A stretch of 64,000 nt of DNA from Dendrophyllia cribrosa (GCA_024195265.1 JAJLRJ010000011.1:20198166-20262165), one strand, 5' to 3'; positions 12,601-21,573 are shown, numbered from the stretch's first letter. Made by a program: numbers and translations. The notes: a model not told the origin generated them from the sequence alone.

Positions 12601-15600
12601 CAACTTTGTTCATCGCTGGACTAACCTTAAGTTAAAGTATGCTTCGCCGATTGAACTCGCTGACGTCTACTTTAATTTATTTCCAAAAGATGAAGTTCCT
12701 GTTTGGCTGGTGAGTGCTTATAACGATTAGGGTTAACATGCCTTAATACGGATTTTGCGTTCGAAAGTTCGATTTTCCATTCAATTTATGTAGAATATCA
12801 ACTGAACAATTCGAAGTCTCCAACCTAAACAACACTACCGGAAACTACTGCTTGGTAGCTTTCATATAGATTGCAGCTGTCCCTTTTCAGTCAATCGAGC
12901 GGGCGAGCTAATCACGAAAACAGGCTCGGCGAGACTGGAGCGAGTGAACGAGCCGAGGAGAAACTGGGGTAGAGGCCTCTTCCCCAGCGCCCCCTCGGCT
13001 CGCATTACTTTCGCTCGCTCGGTCAATCGCCGATCGCGTATTTGCTCGCCCGCTCGACTATCCAGAGAGGGACTGCTAGCAGTCTAGAATGGTCACACTA
13101 GTATTACCTTCCAAGACTTTAGATTTGACTGTGGCAGTGAGAGGGTAAAATAGCTGACCTGTCTTATCTGTCCAACAGAGCCCGTGTGATGACAGTCGCC
13201 ATCTTCAAATCTGGCCCAGTCATAAGTCTTGCAGCAGGCTCCCCTCATTCCTAGTGACCGGTCCACCGTTTGGGGGCCTGGACATTTTAGTTCCACTTCT
13301 CAAACTCCACCCGGATTTCTTGCATATAGTTGCCGCTGACAATGCCACGTTGGGGACGAGCTTCTTCAACTCGGACAACTACATGAAAGGCTTAGATTGG
13401 TAAGGCGAAAACAACAACAACAAAGCTTATGAAAAAATACAAGAAACAAAAGTTTCCTTTTCACGCAGTCCAAAGAGTTTTTTTAAGATTTAAAGGACTT
13501 TAACACAGTTTTCATTTGCTTGTAAAATGTAAAGTAATTTTGTTTTCACGTTGGGTTTGAAATGTTGCGTTTTCAAGTGATTTCACTGAAAGTCAAATAG
13601 CATTCCATATTCTTCTTGCTGCACGTGTTCTAGTGCCTTCTCTATCCCACAGCTACAGGCCGACCACTAAATTATTAGTAAATATTGTGTTCATGTCGTA
13701 TCGTTTAGTCTCTAAGGTATCGACATCCGTTTACCATTACCAAACTGAACTTTGCGTGACTATTTTTTTTTTTAAAGGTACATGAAGTTTTTCCCTCGTC
13801 CGACCAGAGCAGAACAACAGTTATCGTATGAAGTCAGCGATGAGTATTTTACCGACCATGATTCGCCATATCGTGCAAGCAACCTCCTCAAATCAGCTAA
13901 AATCCTGATTGTTCTTGAAGATCCTGTTAAGAGAGCCTTCTATCATTATCAGGTCGGTATTAAAGGGGCTATGGCACCATTTTTAGTGTTACTTAAATAA
14001 AAAACCAAAAGACGTATTTATATCAGTGGAAACCCAAAAATAATGGTCTAGTTTTGTTTCAAATTATTCTACTAGTGCTCTAAGAGTAAAAATAAGTGTC
14101 TTGGGCTGCAGATGGCCAGAATGGAAACGGATTGCGACTTGAATTAACTGGACTATTTTTTTCAAGTTTATCTCTTTGTGTTTTGGAATATCCGCTAAAA
14201 CTCTCAGTATTGTTGATTCTCTCTTCGAAATTTAAAATCTTATTCTTGGTGTTCTGAAAGCATTCCGTGTATGACAGAGATCGTAGTTTTAATATTTGGG
14301 GCTGTTTTGACCCGGAAACGTCAAATCTTCATAAGATAGCTCTTTTTCTATCAAAGGAAACTTTAAAATAATGGTCTAGTTTTAATGTGGGTCTAGTTAC
14401 AATATAAGTGTACAAAAAGTATTGTTATGTTGTTTTTAGCAGTGTTCGGTCCCGCAAAATAATTGTCCTGTAAACAGCCTTTCTGTCCTTGAAAACCGGT
14501 GCTACGCCTGGGTCAAGTGCTTCAAGAAAGCTTTCGTTCAAAGAGCTATATATTATACAAGGAACTAGTTCGATCCAACATCCCAGTCGTTCTTTATTTC
14601 TGTCGTGTATGAGGCCCTCGACACATCGTAATTTGATGTCCACTGATGGCGTGATTACTAAATTGGATGCTATACAGTTCGCACTGTCTAAGCCATTTAC
14701 ATTCGGAAGCAGCTTTATCTGTCCGCCTTAGAGAGGTGTTCGCCTTATACAAAGTTTAGTTACAGACGAACAAGTGAAATTCGGCTAAAACCAGACGATA
14801 ATTGCCAGTGGCGTAGCCAGCCTATAGGCCCATAGGCCCGGGCCTACAATTTTTTCAGCCCACTTGTGTTACATTTTTAAGAATTGGTAATGAAAAATTC
14901 AAATCCATTCTCTTTTATCAAATATTAGGATTTCGGTGCTGTCAAGATACACATAAAATCACCAGAAAGTGAAGGATAAAGCATTTTCAATGGCCAACAT
15001 CGAAAAATTTTCCGGGGGGGTATGCTCCCGGACCCCCCCTAGAAGCGGCCCTTGCGGGCCGGATGGCCAGGCCTACAACTCTTCTAAAAGCTGGCTACGC
15101 CCCTGATTGCTGCCCGTCTTAATAAAATGTAGATGTAAAGAGGTGTCCGCCTTACAGGGGTGTCCGTCTTGCAGGGGTGTACGCCTTACAGGGGTGTCCG
15201 CCTTACAGGGGTGTCCGCCTTACAGGGGTGTCCGTCTTAAGATAGTTTACTGTATGATAAAAATCAAGACGCTTTCAGTTCAAATTTCAAACGACCGTTT
15301 TGCCACTCTGCTGACTAGTATTTCCAAATCACAACTGCCAACGGAGCAGGAAGTTCTTATCTAACATCCCATCATTTTTCTAGCATCTAAAAAATGTTCA
15401 AGGTATGGATCTACCCAACTTTGATGACCTCGTGAAGTCCAAAAGCCGTCCTGATCTGTCCGAAATCAGACGAACTATTCTGGGGGCTGGGCACTACTCT
15501 GAACACATCGCTCGTTGGATGAGATACTACAATGCCAAACAGGTTAGTCCTGTCAATCCTGTCTTATCCGCCGCAAAGCCTGGTTTACACGTTCGACATA

Positions 15601-17183
15601 AGCATAAGGGCAAGCGCAAGCATAAGCACAAGAAACCTACGTGTAAACCGGTGCGACGCTAGCATTGCAGCCCTTCGCTTGTGCTTGTATTATCCCGGTT
15701 TACACGTGCGACACAGGCACAAGCATAAGAAAATGGAACGGTTTCCTTTTCCTTGTGCTCGTGCTCGTGCTCGTGCTCGTGCTTGTGCTTGCATCGTTGC
15801 GTCGCACGTGTAAACCTGATAACGCAAGCACAAGCACAACTCTTCCTCGTCCGCCCGTGATATATTTAAATTTGGCCTCGTAAGAGCGGTGTTCAAATTT
15901 TGCGATTGCTTTGCAATTGGTTTGCATTGCTACGCTTGTGGTGGGCTAAAAATTCTCGCGCCATCTTCTTAACCAATCAGCTCTTGTCGCTGTCTGCATG
16001 TATTTTCTCCGAGTTCTGATTGGTTCATTCTAATTGTCCGCGTCTGTTGTGATTGGCCAGATTGGTCTGGTTTAACCGCTCTAATATAACAAACTGTCTC
16101 TCCTCAGATGAATATCGTCAGCGTGGATGACTTGGTTTCTAGGCCAATCACTGTGATGAATACCATTCAAGAAGCTGTTCATGTAGAGACCCGCCTGGAT
16201 TACTCTCAAGTTTTAAGGTGAGTTGCAGCTGTGCCTGGATATTGAAGAAGTTAGAGAGATTTGTTTTGAACCCTTTCACTCCTAAAAAGCAGCCAAGAAT
16301 AAATACCAAATTTCTGTTTAGAAAATACAGAGCTACTGCTCAGTAGCTTTCATTTGAATGGTCACACTTGAACATTTCTGCCACGGACTCAAACGTAAGA
16401 ACCTCTTACACAACGTAATAAAGAGCACCACATGAAAGCACTGCTCAGTAGCTTTCATTTAAATGGTAACACGGCATTTCATCCACAGACTCAAAAGATA
16501 GCTCTCGAGTTGGCTTGACAGCTCATTAGATAGAGCATCGCACCAACAGACCGTTTCGAAAACGACTGGCGGCCTATGGAATGTTTTAACTTCCATCACG
16601 AACTTGAGAACAGTTTCATTGCATTTGCCACTGGGCGAAACACCGCAAGGTTTCCCATCCGTCTCCCCCTTCCCCCCCCCCCCCCCCCCCCCCCCCCCTT
16701 CCCCCCCCCCCTCCCCCACTCACCCAAACCCCGGCCCTGAGCCCGAAAGCTTACTCGCAGGCTAGCTTTTCCATCCCAGTCCTCCAGTGCCGCGCAGTCA
16801 CGCTCGCCCAAGGCTTCCACTATTTTTCAAAGTGGTCTATGATCATTAGGTTATAGATTTGAATCCCGTTCACGCTTGATTTTTTGGCACTGCTACGCAT
16901 CACTGAAATATTTCATCCGTGGTTCCTAAGTTCACTTTCGCTAATATTTGTTTATAAACTGATTGTGTTAACATCAAACAGGTATGATGAAGAGAGTGGC
17001 CTATACTGCCCTAAATCGTCCACTAATGTGACGGAATGCCTAGGATTCAATGAATCCAGAAAAGTACCTCTCAGCCCGCAAACCGAGCAGCACTTGCAGC
17101 GGTATTACTCCAGGCATAACCAGAATCTACTCCGGATGAACCAGAAAATCGAGTTTCCACTGCCCAAATGGATTCATGGGTAA
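2767..17183 (+). CDS. NDST-A: heparan sulfate N-deacetylase with degenerate N-sulfotransferase domain (ten visible exons)
   Basis: Exons 2767-3683, 8362-8601, 9809-9994, 11127-11255, 12527-12709, 13179-13399, 13778-13952, 15384-15542, 16108-16217 and 16982-17183 join in frame into 839 residues plus stop. All junctions are GT-AG. NDSTs are Golgi type II membrane enzymes that deacetylate and then N-sulfate GlcNAc in heparan sulfate. Deacetylase motifs are kept (DVDDIF at the end of the first visible exon, [11 protein letters not shown] in the third). In the sulfotransferase half the PAPS loop [10 protein letters not shown] seen in NDST-B reads [10 protein letters not shown], and the Glu of FEEVQFF, the Lys of EKSANYF, the Ser of HSWYQ and the Lys of GKGKGR are all replaced. 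The two C-terminal disulfide cysteines and the His after the YQ exon end remain. The N-terminal anchor exon is missing. I infer a deacetylase-only paralogue rather than a pseudogene, because no stop or broken splice site is seen. Confidence 0.88.
3711..3992 (-). mobile_element. MITE family 1, copy 1
   Basis: 282 bp with about 17-bp terminal inverted repeats (GAGCAGTTTTCAATTGA and complement), flanked on both sides by TA. It is in reverse orientation to the copies at 5896, 10021 and 59776. It holds several CCAAT/ATTGG motifs and no gene. It begins 27 nt after the exon 1 donor site. Confidence 0.85.
4417..4612 (+). mobile_element. MITE family 1, degenerate internally deleted copy
   Basis: It shares TTTTCAATTGAGTGTC, GCTTTGGTTTTGCATTGCT and the terminal CAATTGAAAACT with the full copies but lacks about 90 bp of the middle. 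Confidence 0.7.
5137..5605 (+). repeat. 106-bp tandem repeat, about four units
   Basis: The unit start GTGGTTCTAACTTTTGAG (or a variant) occurs at 5241, 5345, 5451 and 5557, giving periods of 104 to 106 bp. Each unit also carries TGTGACCATTCAAATGAAAG and AGCAGTACTTTCCTGTGG. Single units and fragments of the same family recur in both orientations near 1970, 7150, 7420, 16330, 36720 and 38450, always in introns or spacer. Confidence 0.85.
5896..6177 (+). mobile_element. MITE family 1, copy 2
   Basis: A full-length 282-bp copy flanked by TA on each side, with the same inverted ends as copy 1 and opposite orientation. Confidence 0.85.
6180..6466. mobile_element. MITE family 4 (GGATAGCG palindromes), complete and partial copies
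   Basis: A complete element at about 6309-6466 has ends GGCCCCGGTTGTT and AACAACCGGGGCC and inner arms AGGTGGATAGCGCTA and its complement. A partial copy with the same GTGATTTATCCAGTGGATAG phrase lies just before it at about 6180-6300. Confidence 0.7.
7617..7960 (+). pseudogene. Retroelement ORF 3' remnant (Penelope/GIY-YIG type, tentative)
   Basis: A frame from about 7646 reads [20 protein letters not shown] followed by a segment ending [13 protein letters not shown], then stops near 7890. I recognise this from memory as the C-terminal part of GIY-YIG-bearing Penelope-like ORFs of marine invertebrates; that assignment is tentative. There is no start and no RT domain here, so it is a truncated 3' end. 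A hammerhead-like fold follows it at 7916-7961. Confidence 0.5.
7916..7961 (+). ncRNA. Hammerhead-like ribozyme motif, degenerate
   Basis: Stem I ATCGC/GCGAT encloses GTGATGA (consensus CUGANGA, first base changed), one extra A, a stem II of ACT-GCT against AGC-AGT with one bulged A, then GAAA and CGTC. Penelope-like retroelements are known to carry minimal hammerhead motifs. Cleavage activity is doubtful because C3 is replaced and there is an extra base before stem II. Confidence 0.35.
8362..8601 (+). CDS. NDST-A exon 2: deacetylase
   Basis: The acceptor is TTCTTTTGCAG and the donor GTAGCG, a weak but valid GT. It encodes 80 residues with FNLGFSG and DDEEDEGD, and the histidines of HLYDHEQPH that align with HMWRHQKAH of NDST-B. 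The exon is in phase 0 at both ends and three bases shorter than its NDST-B counterpart. Confidence 0.9.
8983..9258 (+). mobile_element. tRNA-derived SINE
   Basis: It starts with a pol III A-box-like GGCGCGGTGGTGAAGTGCC, followed by a conserved body with CACCCAGGTGTATAAATGGG and GCGATGGACTTGCAACCCAT. A piece with the sequence CCTAATCCCTGCGTATGG is directly repeated just downstream at 9262-9345. Confidence 0.6.
9809..9994 (+). CDS. NDST-A exon 3: deacetylase metal-site segment
   Basis: The acceptor is TTTGTCTTTGTAG and the donor GTAAAC. 186 bp, phase 0, the same length as in NDST-B. It encodes [12 protein letters not shown] and [12 protein letters not shown], both strongly conserved in NDSTs. 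The residue after KPA is Trp where NDST-B has Arg. Confidence 0.92.
10021..10302 (+). mobile_element. MITE family 1, copy 3
   Basis: A full-length 282-bp copy with the same inverted ends. It has TA on the right and AA on the left. It begins 26 nt after the exon 3 donor, almost the same offset as copy 1. Confidence 0.85.
10303..11126. other. NDST-A intron 3 remainder, nothing recognised
   Basis: AT-rich sequence with a few short imperfect hairpins. No exon, RNA gene or clear transposon end is seen. Confidence 0.5.
11127..11255 (+). CDS. NDST-A exon 4
   Basis: The acceptor is TTGTTGGTTCCAG and the donor GTGAGT. It has 43 codons, the same length as in NDST-B, and opens with [11 protein letters not shown], a nearly invariant NDST segment. 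[12 protein letters not shown] closes the exon. Confidence 0.92.
11424..11679 (+). mobile_element. tRNA-derived SINE
   Basis: The head contains A box GTGGCGCAGTGGTGAGAGC and B box GGGTTCGATTCCC at the proper distance for a tRNA gene, preceded by a GCAGG start. The body with TTTTTCTCCGGGTACGCCGG and the AAATAAATTGATTTTTTT tail are not tRNA, which marks it as a SINE rather than a tRNA gene. Confidence 0.75.
12104..12479. mobile_element. Inverted-repeat element enclosing a tRNA-like segment
   Basis: A 70-bp arm at 12104-12171 (AGACCTTAGATAACAACGG) pairs with 12411-12479 (CCGTTGTTATCTAAGGTCTT). Between the arms, on the minus strand at about 12233-12315, is a tRNA-like stretch with A box TGGTACAGTGGTACGG and B box GGTTCAATCC; its anticodon loop lacks the invariant U33, so it is a pseudo-tRNA or SINE head. 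Confidence 0.6.
12331..12382 (+). repeat. 13-bp tandem repeat, four units
   Basis: Four perfect copies of CTGCTAACCCCAA. It resembles a short expansion inside the surrounding element. Confidence 0.9.
12527..12709 (+). CDS. NDST-A exon 5
   Basis: The acceptor is TTTTTCTCACAG and the donor GTGAGT. 183 bp, the same length as in NDST-B. It encodes [17 protein letters not shown], matching [17 protein letters not shown] in NDST-B. This is the linker between the deacetylase and sulfotransferase halves. Confidence 0.92.
12867..13086. mobile_element. MITE family 2, copy b
   Basis: It is close to the copy at 2054-2270, with the GAGCGGGCGAGC/GCTCGCCCGCTC arms and the right end GCTAGCAGTCTA. The left end is slightly mutated. 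Confidence 0.75.
13179..13399 (+). CDS. NDST-A exon 6: degenerate PAPS-binding exon
   Basis: The acceptor is ATCTGTCCAACAG and the donor GTAAGG. 221 bp, the same length and phase as in NDST-B. It reads [22 protein letters not shown] where NDST-B has [22 protein letters not shown] in the corresponding place, shown here only as far as the motif: the PAPS 5'-phosphosulfate loop with its catalytic Lys (Lys614 in human NDST1) is gone. TFEEVQFF of NDST-B is ATLGTSFF here, removing the catalytic Glu (Glu642). The frame stays open and GLDW is kept at the splice junction. Confidence 0.9.
13778..13952 (+). CDS. NDST-A exon 7: degenerate sulfotransferase core
   Basis: The acceptor is a T-rich tract ending AAAG; the donor is GTCGGT, weak. 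175 bp as in [13 protein letters not shown] stands where NDST-B has FEKSANYF, and [12 protein letters not shown] where NDST-B has [12 protein letters not shown], so the conserved Lys and the 3'-phosphate-binding Ser are replaced while the fold-defining spacing is kept. Confidence 0.9.
13960..14400. mobile_element. MITE family 5, degenerate copy
   Basis: It shares TTAGTGTTACTT-like, AATGGTCTAGTTTTGTT and GGCTGCAGATGGCCAGAATGG phrases with the better copy at 18050-18444. It starts with AAAGGGGCTATGGCACC. The right end is unclear. Confidence 0.5.
14806..15105. mobile_element. hAT-like MITE
   Basis: Ends CAGTGGCGTAGCCAGC and GCTGGCTACGCCCCTG are inverted repeats of the kind common in hAT transposons. 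Subterminal arms GGCCTACAA and complement lie inside. Partial ATTGC target duplications flank it. No transposase. Confidence 0.65.
15128..15240 (+). repeat. 16-17-bp minisatellite
   Basis: About six units of GGTGTCCGCCTTACAGG. It is related to the much larger GGTGTCCATCTTAGAGA array in NDST-B intron 4. Confidence 0.8.
15384..15542 (+). CDS. NDST-A exon 8
   Basis: The acceptor is TCATTTTTCTAG and the donor GTTAGT. It has 53 codons against 57 in NDST-B. It starts with His (human His716 position, conserved) and ends [18 protein letters not shown], matching [17 protein letters not shown] in NDST-B. Confidence 0.88.
15585..15845. mobile_element. MITE with GTTTACACGT ends and GTGCTC tandem core
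   Basis: Phrases GGTTTACACGTTCGACA, GTGTAAACCGG, GGTTTACACGTGCGACA and CGTCGCACGTGTAAACC alternate in orientation. Short tandem AAGCAYAAG and CGTGCT repeats lie between them. It looks like two adjacent or nested copies. Confidence 0.6.
15880..16083 (+). mobile_element. MITE family 1, diverged copy
   Basis: It keeps TTTGCATTGCTACGCTTGTG, the AATCTCGCGCCA-like block and three ATTGG motifs of family 1 but has lost the exact ends. Confidence 0.55.
16108..16217 (+). CDS. NDST-A exon 9
   Basis: The acceptor is TCTCTCCTCAG and the donor GTGAGT. 110 bp, phase 2 end, three bases longer than in NDST-B. It reads [20 protein letters not shown] where NDST-B has [20 protein letters not shown], a strand-turn-helix that is conserved in shape more than in residues. 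Confidence 0.82.
16324..16505 (-). repeat. 106-bp family, about two reverse units
   Basis: It contains GCTCAGTAGCTTTCATTTGA and ATCCACAGACTCAAAAG, the reverse complement of the 5137-5605 units. Confidence 0.7.
16665..16728 (+). repeat. C-rich homopolymer tract
   Basis: Long C runs separated only by single or double T. Confidence 0.85.
16982..17183 (+). CDS. NDST-A exon 10 with stop
   Basis: The acceptor is ACATCAAACAG. One base completes the split Arg codon, then 66 codons and TAA. It has the disulfide pair C-x9-C seen in NDST-B, but [10 protein letters not shown] of NDST-B is [10 protein letters not shown] here, which replaces the substrate/PAPS Lys (human Lys833) by Glu. The protein ends PLPKWIHG, close to the family's usual PTWL end. 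Confidence 0.87.
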
Positions 17184-17368
17184 ATTTTGGGTTTCTTCAG
17201 GAAAGACAGATAAGAAGGGTAGAGAATTGTGGCGCCCAACTCTGTGAATTTGACTGGCGAAGAGGAAACCTGGATGATAGGAGAAAATATTCTTCAAAGT
17301 TCAAATTAGATGTCAGCATTCACAGAGTGCTAATATTTATATTTGGAAGGTGGCAACCTATTCTTTGT

Positions 17369-17374
17369 ATTAAA
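17369..17374 (+). terminator. Possible poly(A) signal of NDST-A
   Basis: ATTAAA, 186 bp after the stop codon, in an A/T-rich context. It is a common variant of AATAAA; no downstream GU-rich element was checked. Confidence 0.25.
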
Positions 17375-17803
17375 AACCTTACTTCTTAAGTAAGGGTGCA
17401 AAAATACAAGTTAGGTAAACTTTTACATAAAATCTTCGTACTTGCGAAAATTTGAAAGAATAACAGAAAAGAAGCTGTTATTTATGGTTACACTGAAGAA
17501 TTTTACCAGCGGACTTGACACTGATTCATCTGTACAACATAGCCGAGGGTTTGTCTCAGACGGAATTATTTAGAACGTAGCGACAAAATGTCTTGAAAAG
17601 ATTTTATCATGTCTAAGTTTTAACGGTTATTTTGGATTTTCAACTTTTTGTTGGTTTGTGCAGCATTCTTATCCATACGCATTCTTGCCTTATTTTCTCA
17701 TATTTATTTACTTTTCTTGCTACTTTTGTGAACATGGTTGGGATGTATCTTTACTTCCTACCGCTGTATTAAAGAAGACTACCTTGAAAACTTTTGAACA
17801 TCT

Positions 17804-17850
17804 TGGATTGATTGATGGATTGATTGATGGATTGATTGATGGATTGATTG
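17804..17850 (+). repeat. 12-bp tandem repeat
   Basis: Nearly four units of GATTGATTGATG. Confidence 0.9.
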
Positions 17851-18049
17851 TGAAAACTGACAGAAGACATAACGAATCATACTATAAAACATTCATTGTT
17901 TTTGCCACTTGAAAGAAAAGTGTAACAGTTATTTTTTTTTCTTAAGCTCTTTGCACACTAGTCGATAATTAATTCGAATCATTTTCCTAGTGCGTTTGAA
18001 ATCCCAACACGTTTATGAAAGATCGTCGTTTATCAGGCAATAACCTGGC

Positions 18050-18444
18050 CTTAAAGGGACACTGTCACCTATTTTTAGTATCACTTTGAAAAGCCAAAAA
18101 ACATATTTGTTTCAATGGAAACCTTAAAATAATGGTCCAGTTTTGTTAACAAATACTCTACCAGTACACAGATACTAGTAGTCGTTATCTTTGGCTGCGG
18201 ATGGCCAGGATGGAAATGGATTGCAACTTGAAAAAATTGGCCAATTTTTTCAAGTTCCTCCCAAGTGTCGTGGAAAAATCGCAGAAAAACTTATTATGGT
18301 TTGTTCTTCCGTGAAGAAATCACTTGATATTATCTTCTTTGTGTTCTAAAAGCAATTTTATGTTTGAGCAAAGGTACTCTGACATATATTTAGTGTATTT
18401 TGACCAAAACACAGCAAAATCTGCGTGACAATGCCCCTTTAAAG
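18050..18444. mobile_element. MITE family 5
   Basis: Ends TTAAAGGGACACTGTCACC and an imperfect complement GTGACAATGCCCCTTTAA. No coding capacity. A degenerate relative lies at 13960-14400. Confidence 0.65.
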
Positions 18445-19065
18445 TTTACTATTCTTTTATTCAGCCAATCAAAAGCCACGTTAGTTTCCAGAGAGTCACA
18501 AGCGCCCGCATTATCAGCTCTTTGTTTGGCTGCGGTGTTTGCAATTAAAGCCAACTGAAAGTTGTCGTCTAAAGTCAGTTAAAAATATTTCTTTGGCAGG
18601 AGGACTTTGCATGTTTTTATTTCTATTTTTTTATTTTTGTAAGAAGAAAGAAGAGAAAAAGAAATTCATTTATATTATAATAATGTGTAAAAGGTCACAC
18701 GTTTATTTTTATTTTAAAGTTCTAAAGAAGAAAGAAGTATATATTGATTATATATATAAAGTTTATATAACTGTATAATAGTTTAATGAATTTAAATAAT
18801 TATATATTATATATATATTATAAGAGAAATAAAGAGATATCGTATCTAGTCAGTGGTATTTGCCGTATCTATTCTGTAATGATACAAGGGTTTGTTTATG
18901 AATAGCTTTGACGACGACGGTTCAATTCCAATCTATCATAGCCTTTTCTAGGCGAGCGAAGAAAAAACAAGTGGGGACTGGACTGGGAGAGGGAGGGGTG
19001 GGGCGGGAAAAAGAGAGGGTATACCAGGAACTGGTTTACCAAAACTGGTCCATTAAAAATTGTCT

Positions 19066-19190
19066 TAGGCCCGGTTCAAACGTCGAACTTCACATGTGCC
19101 GAATCTAATGTAAATGAGCAAGAACAATAGATTTTGCTCATTTGCATTAGATTCGGCACATGTGAAGTTCGACGTTTGAACCGGGTCTTA
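19066..19190. repeat. Near-perfect palindrome (hairpin MITE)
   Basis: Arms of about 55 bp, GGTTCAAACGTCGAACTTCA with its complement, meet at a short loop AAGAACAATAGATTTT. No gene. Confidence 0.85.
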
Positions 19191-19516
19191 CAGGTTCTGC
19201 TTCTGCCCCGACCCCCGTCCTCGTTTTTTCTCCGTCCGTTCAAACATTTTTCGCTCGCCCCCACTATTTGAGAGCCTAGAACAGGCTAATCCATCAGGAT
19301 AATCCAGGTTTCTTTTTGAAACTATTTTCACGATTAATTTGAATTAAAACTTTAACAGCAGTCAAACAAATTGTAGGCTATTGAAAGGTCATAGCACGAT
19401 TAGCTTCCTCTGGAAATTTGAGCCTGATATACCATTAACCTGCGATCGGAGAGCACCTGATCGCAGATTAGATATACAATATGCTATACTCTTCGTGCAA
19501 TGCTCAATCTTTTACA

Positions 19517-19539
19517 GGGGGGGGGGGGGGGGGGGGGGG
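19517..19539 (+). repeat. G homopolymer, about 23 bases
   Basis: Uninterrupted G run. Confidence 0.85.
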
Positions 19540-19703
19540 TGAGGGCGGAAGGAGCGAGATCTCGTTCTTCTTCTTTCAAAGCATCGTTGATTTCAAAGCA
19601 ACGTCGATTGCAAATCATGCGAAAGCAGCGACAAAAAAAGGACCTATTTACAAACCGAATCACGAGTTGTATACCATGCGCGATTTAGAGTAACACTTAG
19701 AGG

Positions 19704-19931
19704 ATGTTTACATGACACCGGGGCGACTTTCGCGCCGGGGCGAGTTCACTCCGGTTCCCTCTTATGGCTCTACATTTGTTTACATGATACCACCATTTGT
19801 GGTGGTATCATGTAAACAAATGTATGGCTCTACATTTGTTTACAAAATGTTTGTCTACAAATGTAGAGCCATAAGAGGGAACCGGAGTGAACTCGCCCCG
19901 GCGCGAAAGTCGCCCCGGTGTCATGTAAACA
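19704..19931. repeat. Large palindrome with an inner palindrome
   Basis: Outer arms of about 80 bp begin TGTTTACATGACACCGGGGC and end with the complement. The left arm carries a further perfect inverted repeat, GATACCACCATTTGTGGTGG. The phrase TACATTTGTTTACA is repeated inside. It resembles a hairpin MITE with internal duplication. Confidence 0.85.
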
Positions 19932-20010
19932 CCCCCTTATTCTTTTGTTAAAACAATAGAATATTAGAACACAAAAGAACGACAATAAAATACAATACCA
20001 TAGAATATAT

Positions 20011-20303
20011 TAGAATACATAATTTTACCTAATACAATGGAGGTGTACAATGGAGCTGACACCCTATTAAAATCAAGCATCATGACGTAGCCTGCGAATA
20101 CAGCCGCCTCTCATCGCTCTCGGCCGCCAGGCGTTCGTGCGAACGCCCCTAGCGGAATAGAATACATAATTTTACCTAATACAATGGAGGTGTACAATGG
20201 AGCTGACACCCTATTAAAATCAAGCATCATATGACGTAGCCTGCGAATACAGCCGCCTCTCATCGCTCTCGGCCGCCAGGGGCGTTCGCGCGAACGCCCC
20301 TAG
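20011..20303 (+). repeat. 147-bp direct duplication
   Basis: The segment from TAGAATACATAATTTTACC through GAACGCCCCTAG occurs twice in tandem, starting at 20011 and 20158, with a few differences. Confidence 0.85.
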
Positions 20304-20343
20304 TGGCCGGGAGCGATGAGAGGCGGCGGTATTCGCAGGCTAC
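20236..20343. repeat. Palindrome
   Basis: GTAGCCTGCGAATACAGCCG and GGCGGTATTCGCAGGCTAC are the ends of inverted arms that meet at GGGCGTTCGCGCGAACGCCC. The second unit of the direct duplication supplies the left arm. Confidence 0.85.
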
Positions 20344-21532
20344 ATATGACGAGTTGAGCCGATTTGCTTTGATCAAAGGTGACAAACAAACTGAACTGAG
20401 CGAATGTGCTCGGTGGCTGGCTTGTGTATCAAACGACCCATTGTGGTCGCAGAAAAGTGAACTGAGTGAATGCGCTCGGTGGCCAATGTGCAAACAACCC
20501 ATTGTGGTCGCAAACATATACATTTTATAAAAGACATCTATTCACGCTTGGCTTTGTTGTCATTGTTCTTCTTCTTGTACGCGTTAGTTTATTTGGCCTA
20601 CATATTTCGACTCCTAATACCTATTATAAAATCAAAAGACACCGAAGACTTACTGCATCTGCTAATGAATCAACACATTCGTTCCTCTTTACTTCAATCA
20701 ATTTTGGACATTGCTACCGAATACCTCCCAATATTTTTTCGGGCAATTAAGGTTACCGTGTACCTTCAGATCGACCATTTTATTGAAATTTTTTTTGGGC
20801 GTCAAAATAAAGTTTACAGAATGAATTTTCGTCCAAAAAAAATTATCGAAAAATAGTGAAAATTGACGGAGAAATGACGGTATAATCTTTGCGGGCGGAG
20901 TTTGTTTATGAAGCGATATATATTTTTTAAGCGCTGTTTTCTCAAAGTTAATTTTTCGCTTGTAAGGGACACTTTAAAGAGCTACAACTCAAAGTTGATT
21001 TGTTCGATTTTCCTCAAATTTAGACAGAAGCTAGGCTAACATATAATCAACAAAAATGTGACGGCGAATGTCTTATTTCCGAAAACTTTTTTGTTAAGAG
21101 CCATTTCCGTGCGATCCCTCCAATTTTTTTTCTCCCCTTTTCGAAAATATTCTGTAACTTTTCACTGCAATTGAATATGGGAAATCGCCGACACGTTTTT
21201 TTACCGCTTTATGTCCGCAAACCCAAGAACAAATCAAATTAGCAATTTGAGTTTTTGCGTTTTAAAGCTGATTCGGACGTTCGAATTTAGATGTCGTAAA
21301 AAAATTCGACAATTCATTTTATTACCAAATGGTTTCCATATTTAGATAGCCAGCTCTACAAGCTTTAATTTGATAAACCTTTGAATGCAGAGGTCCACAC
21401 GACGCAGAAATTAAACGTGCTGGTAGTTGCCGGATCTTCCTTGTGAAAGATCTCGTGCCAGGCGTCACTTGAATGTGAAAATACAAAACTGAATGCAAGG
21501 CTGGCACTACGGCAAAGGGCAGATTTATTAAT

Positions 21533-21573
21533 GGCCAATATTTCGACTAATAGTGTTAGTCTTCCTCAGGTCA
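21533..21573 (-). ncRNA. Hammerhead-like motif, left arm
   Basis: On the minus strand: CTGAGGA, one extra A, a stem II of about 7 bp with one loop-side change, GAAA, TATT, GGCC. Stem I is GACC/GGCC, weaker than in the right arm. Confidence 0.4.

Noticed and set aside
20470..20856. 128-codon open frame with a hydrophobic stretch, a possible small membrane protein
   Set aside because: It starts inside repeat sequence, crosses the 20-bp inverted-repeat end at 20748, has no recognisable family and ends in low-complexity codons.
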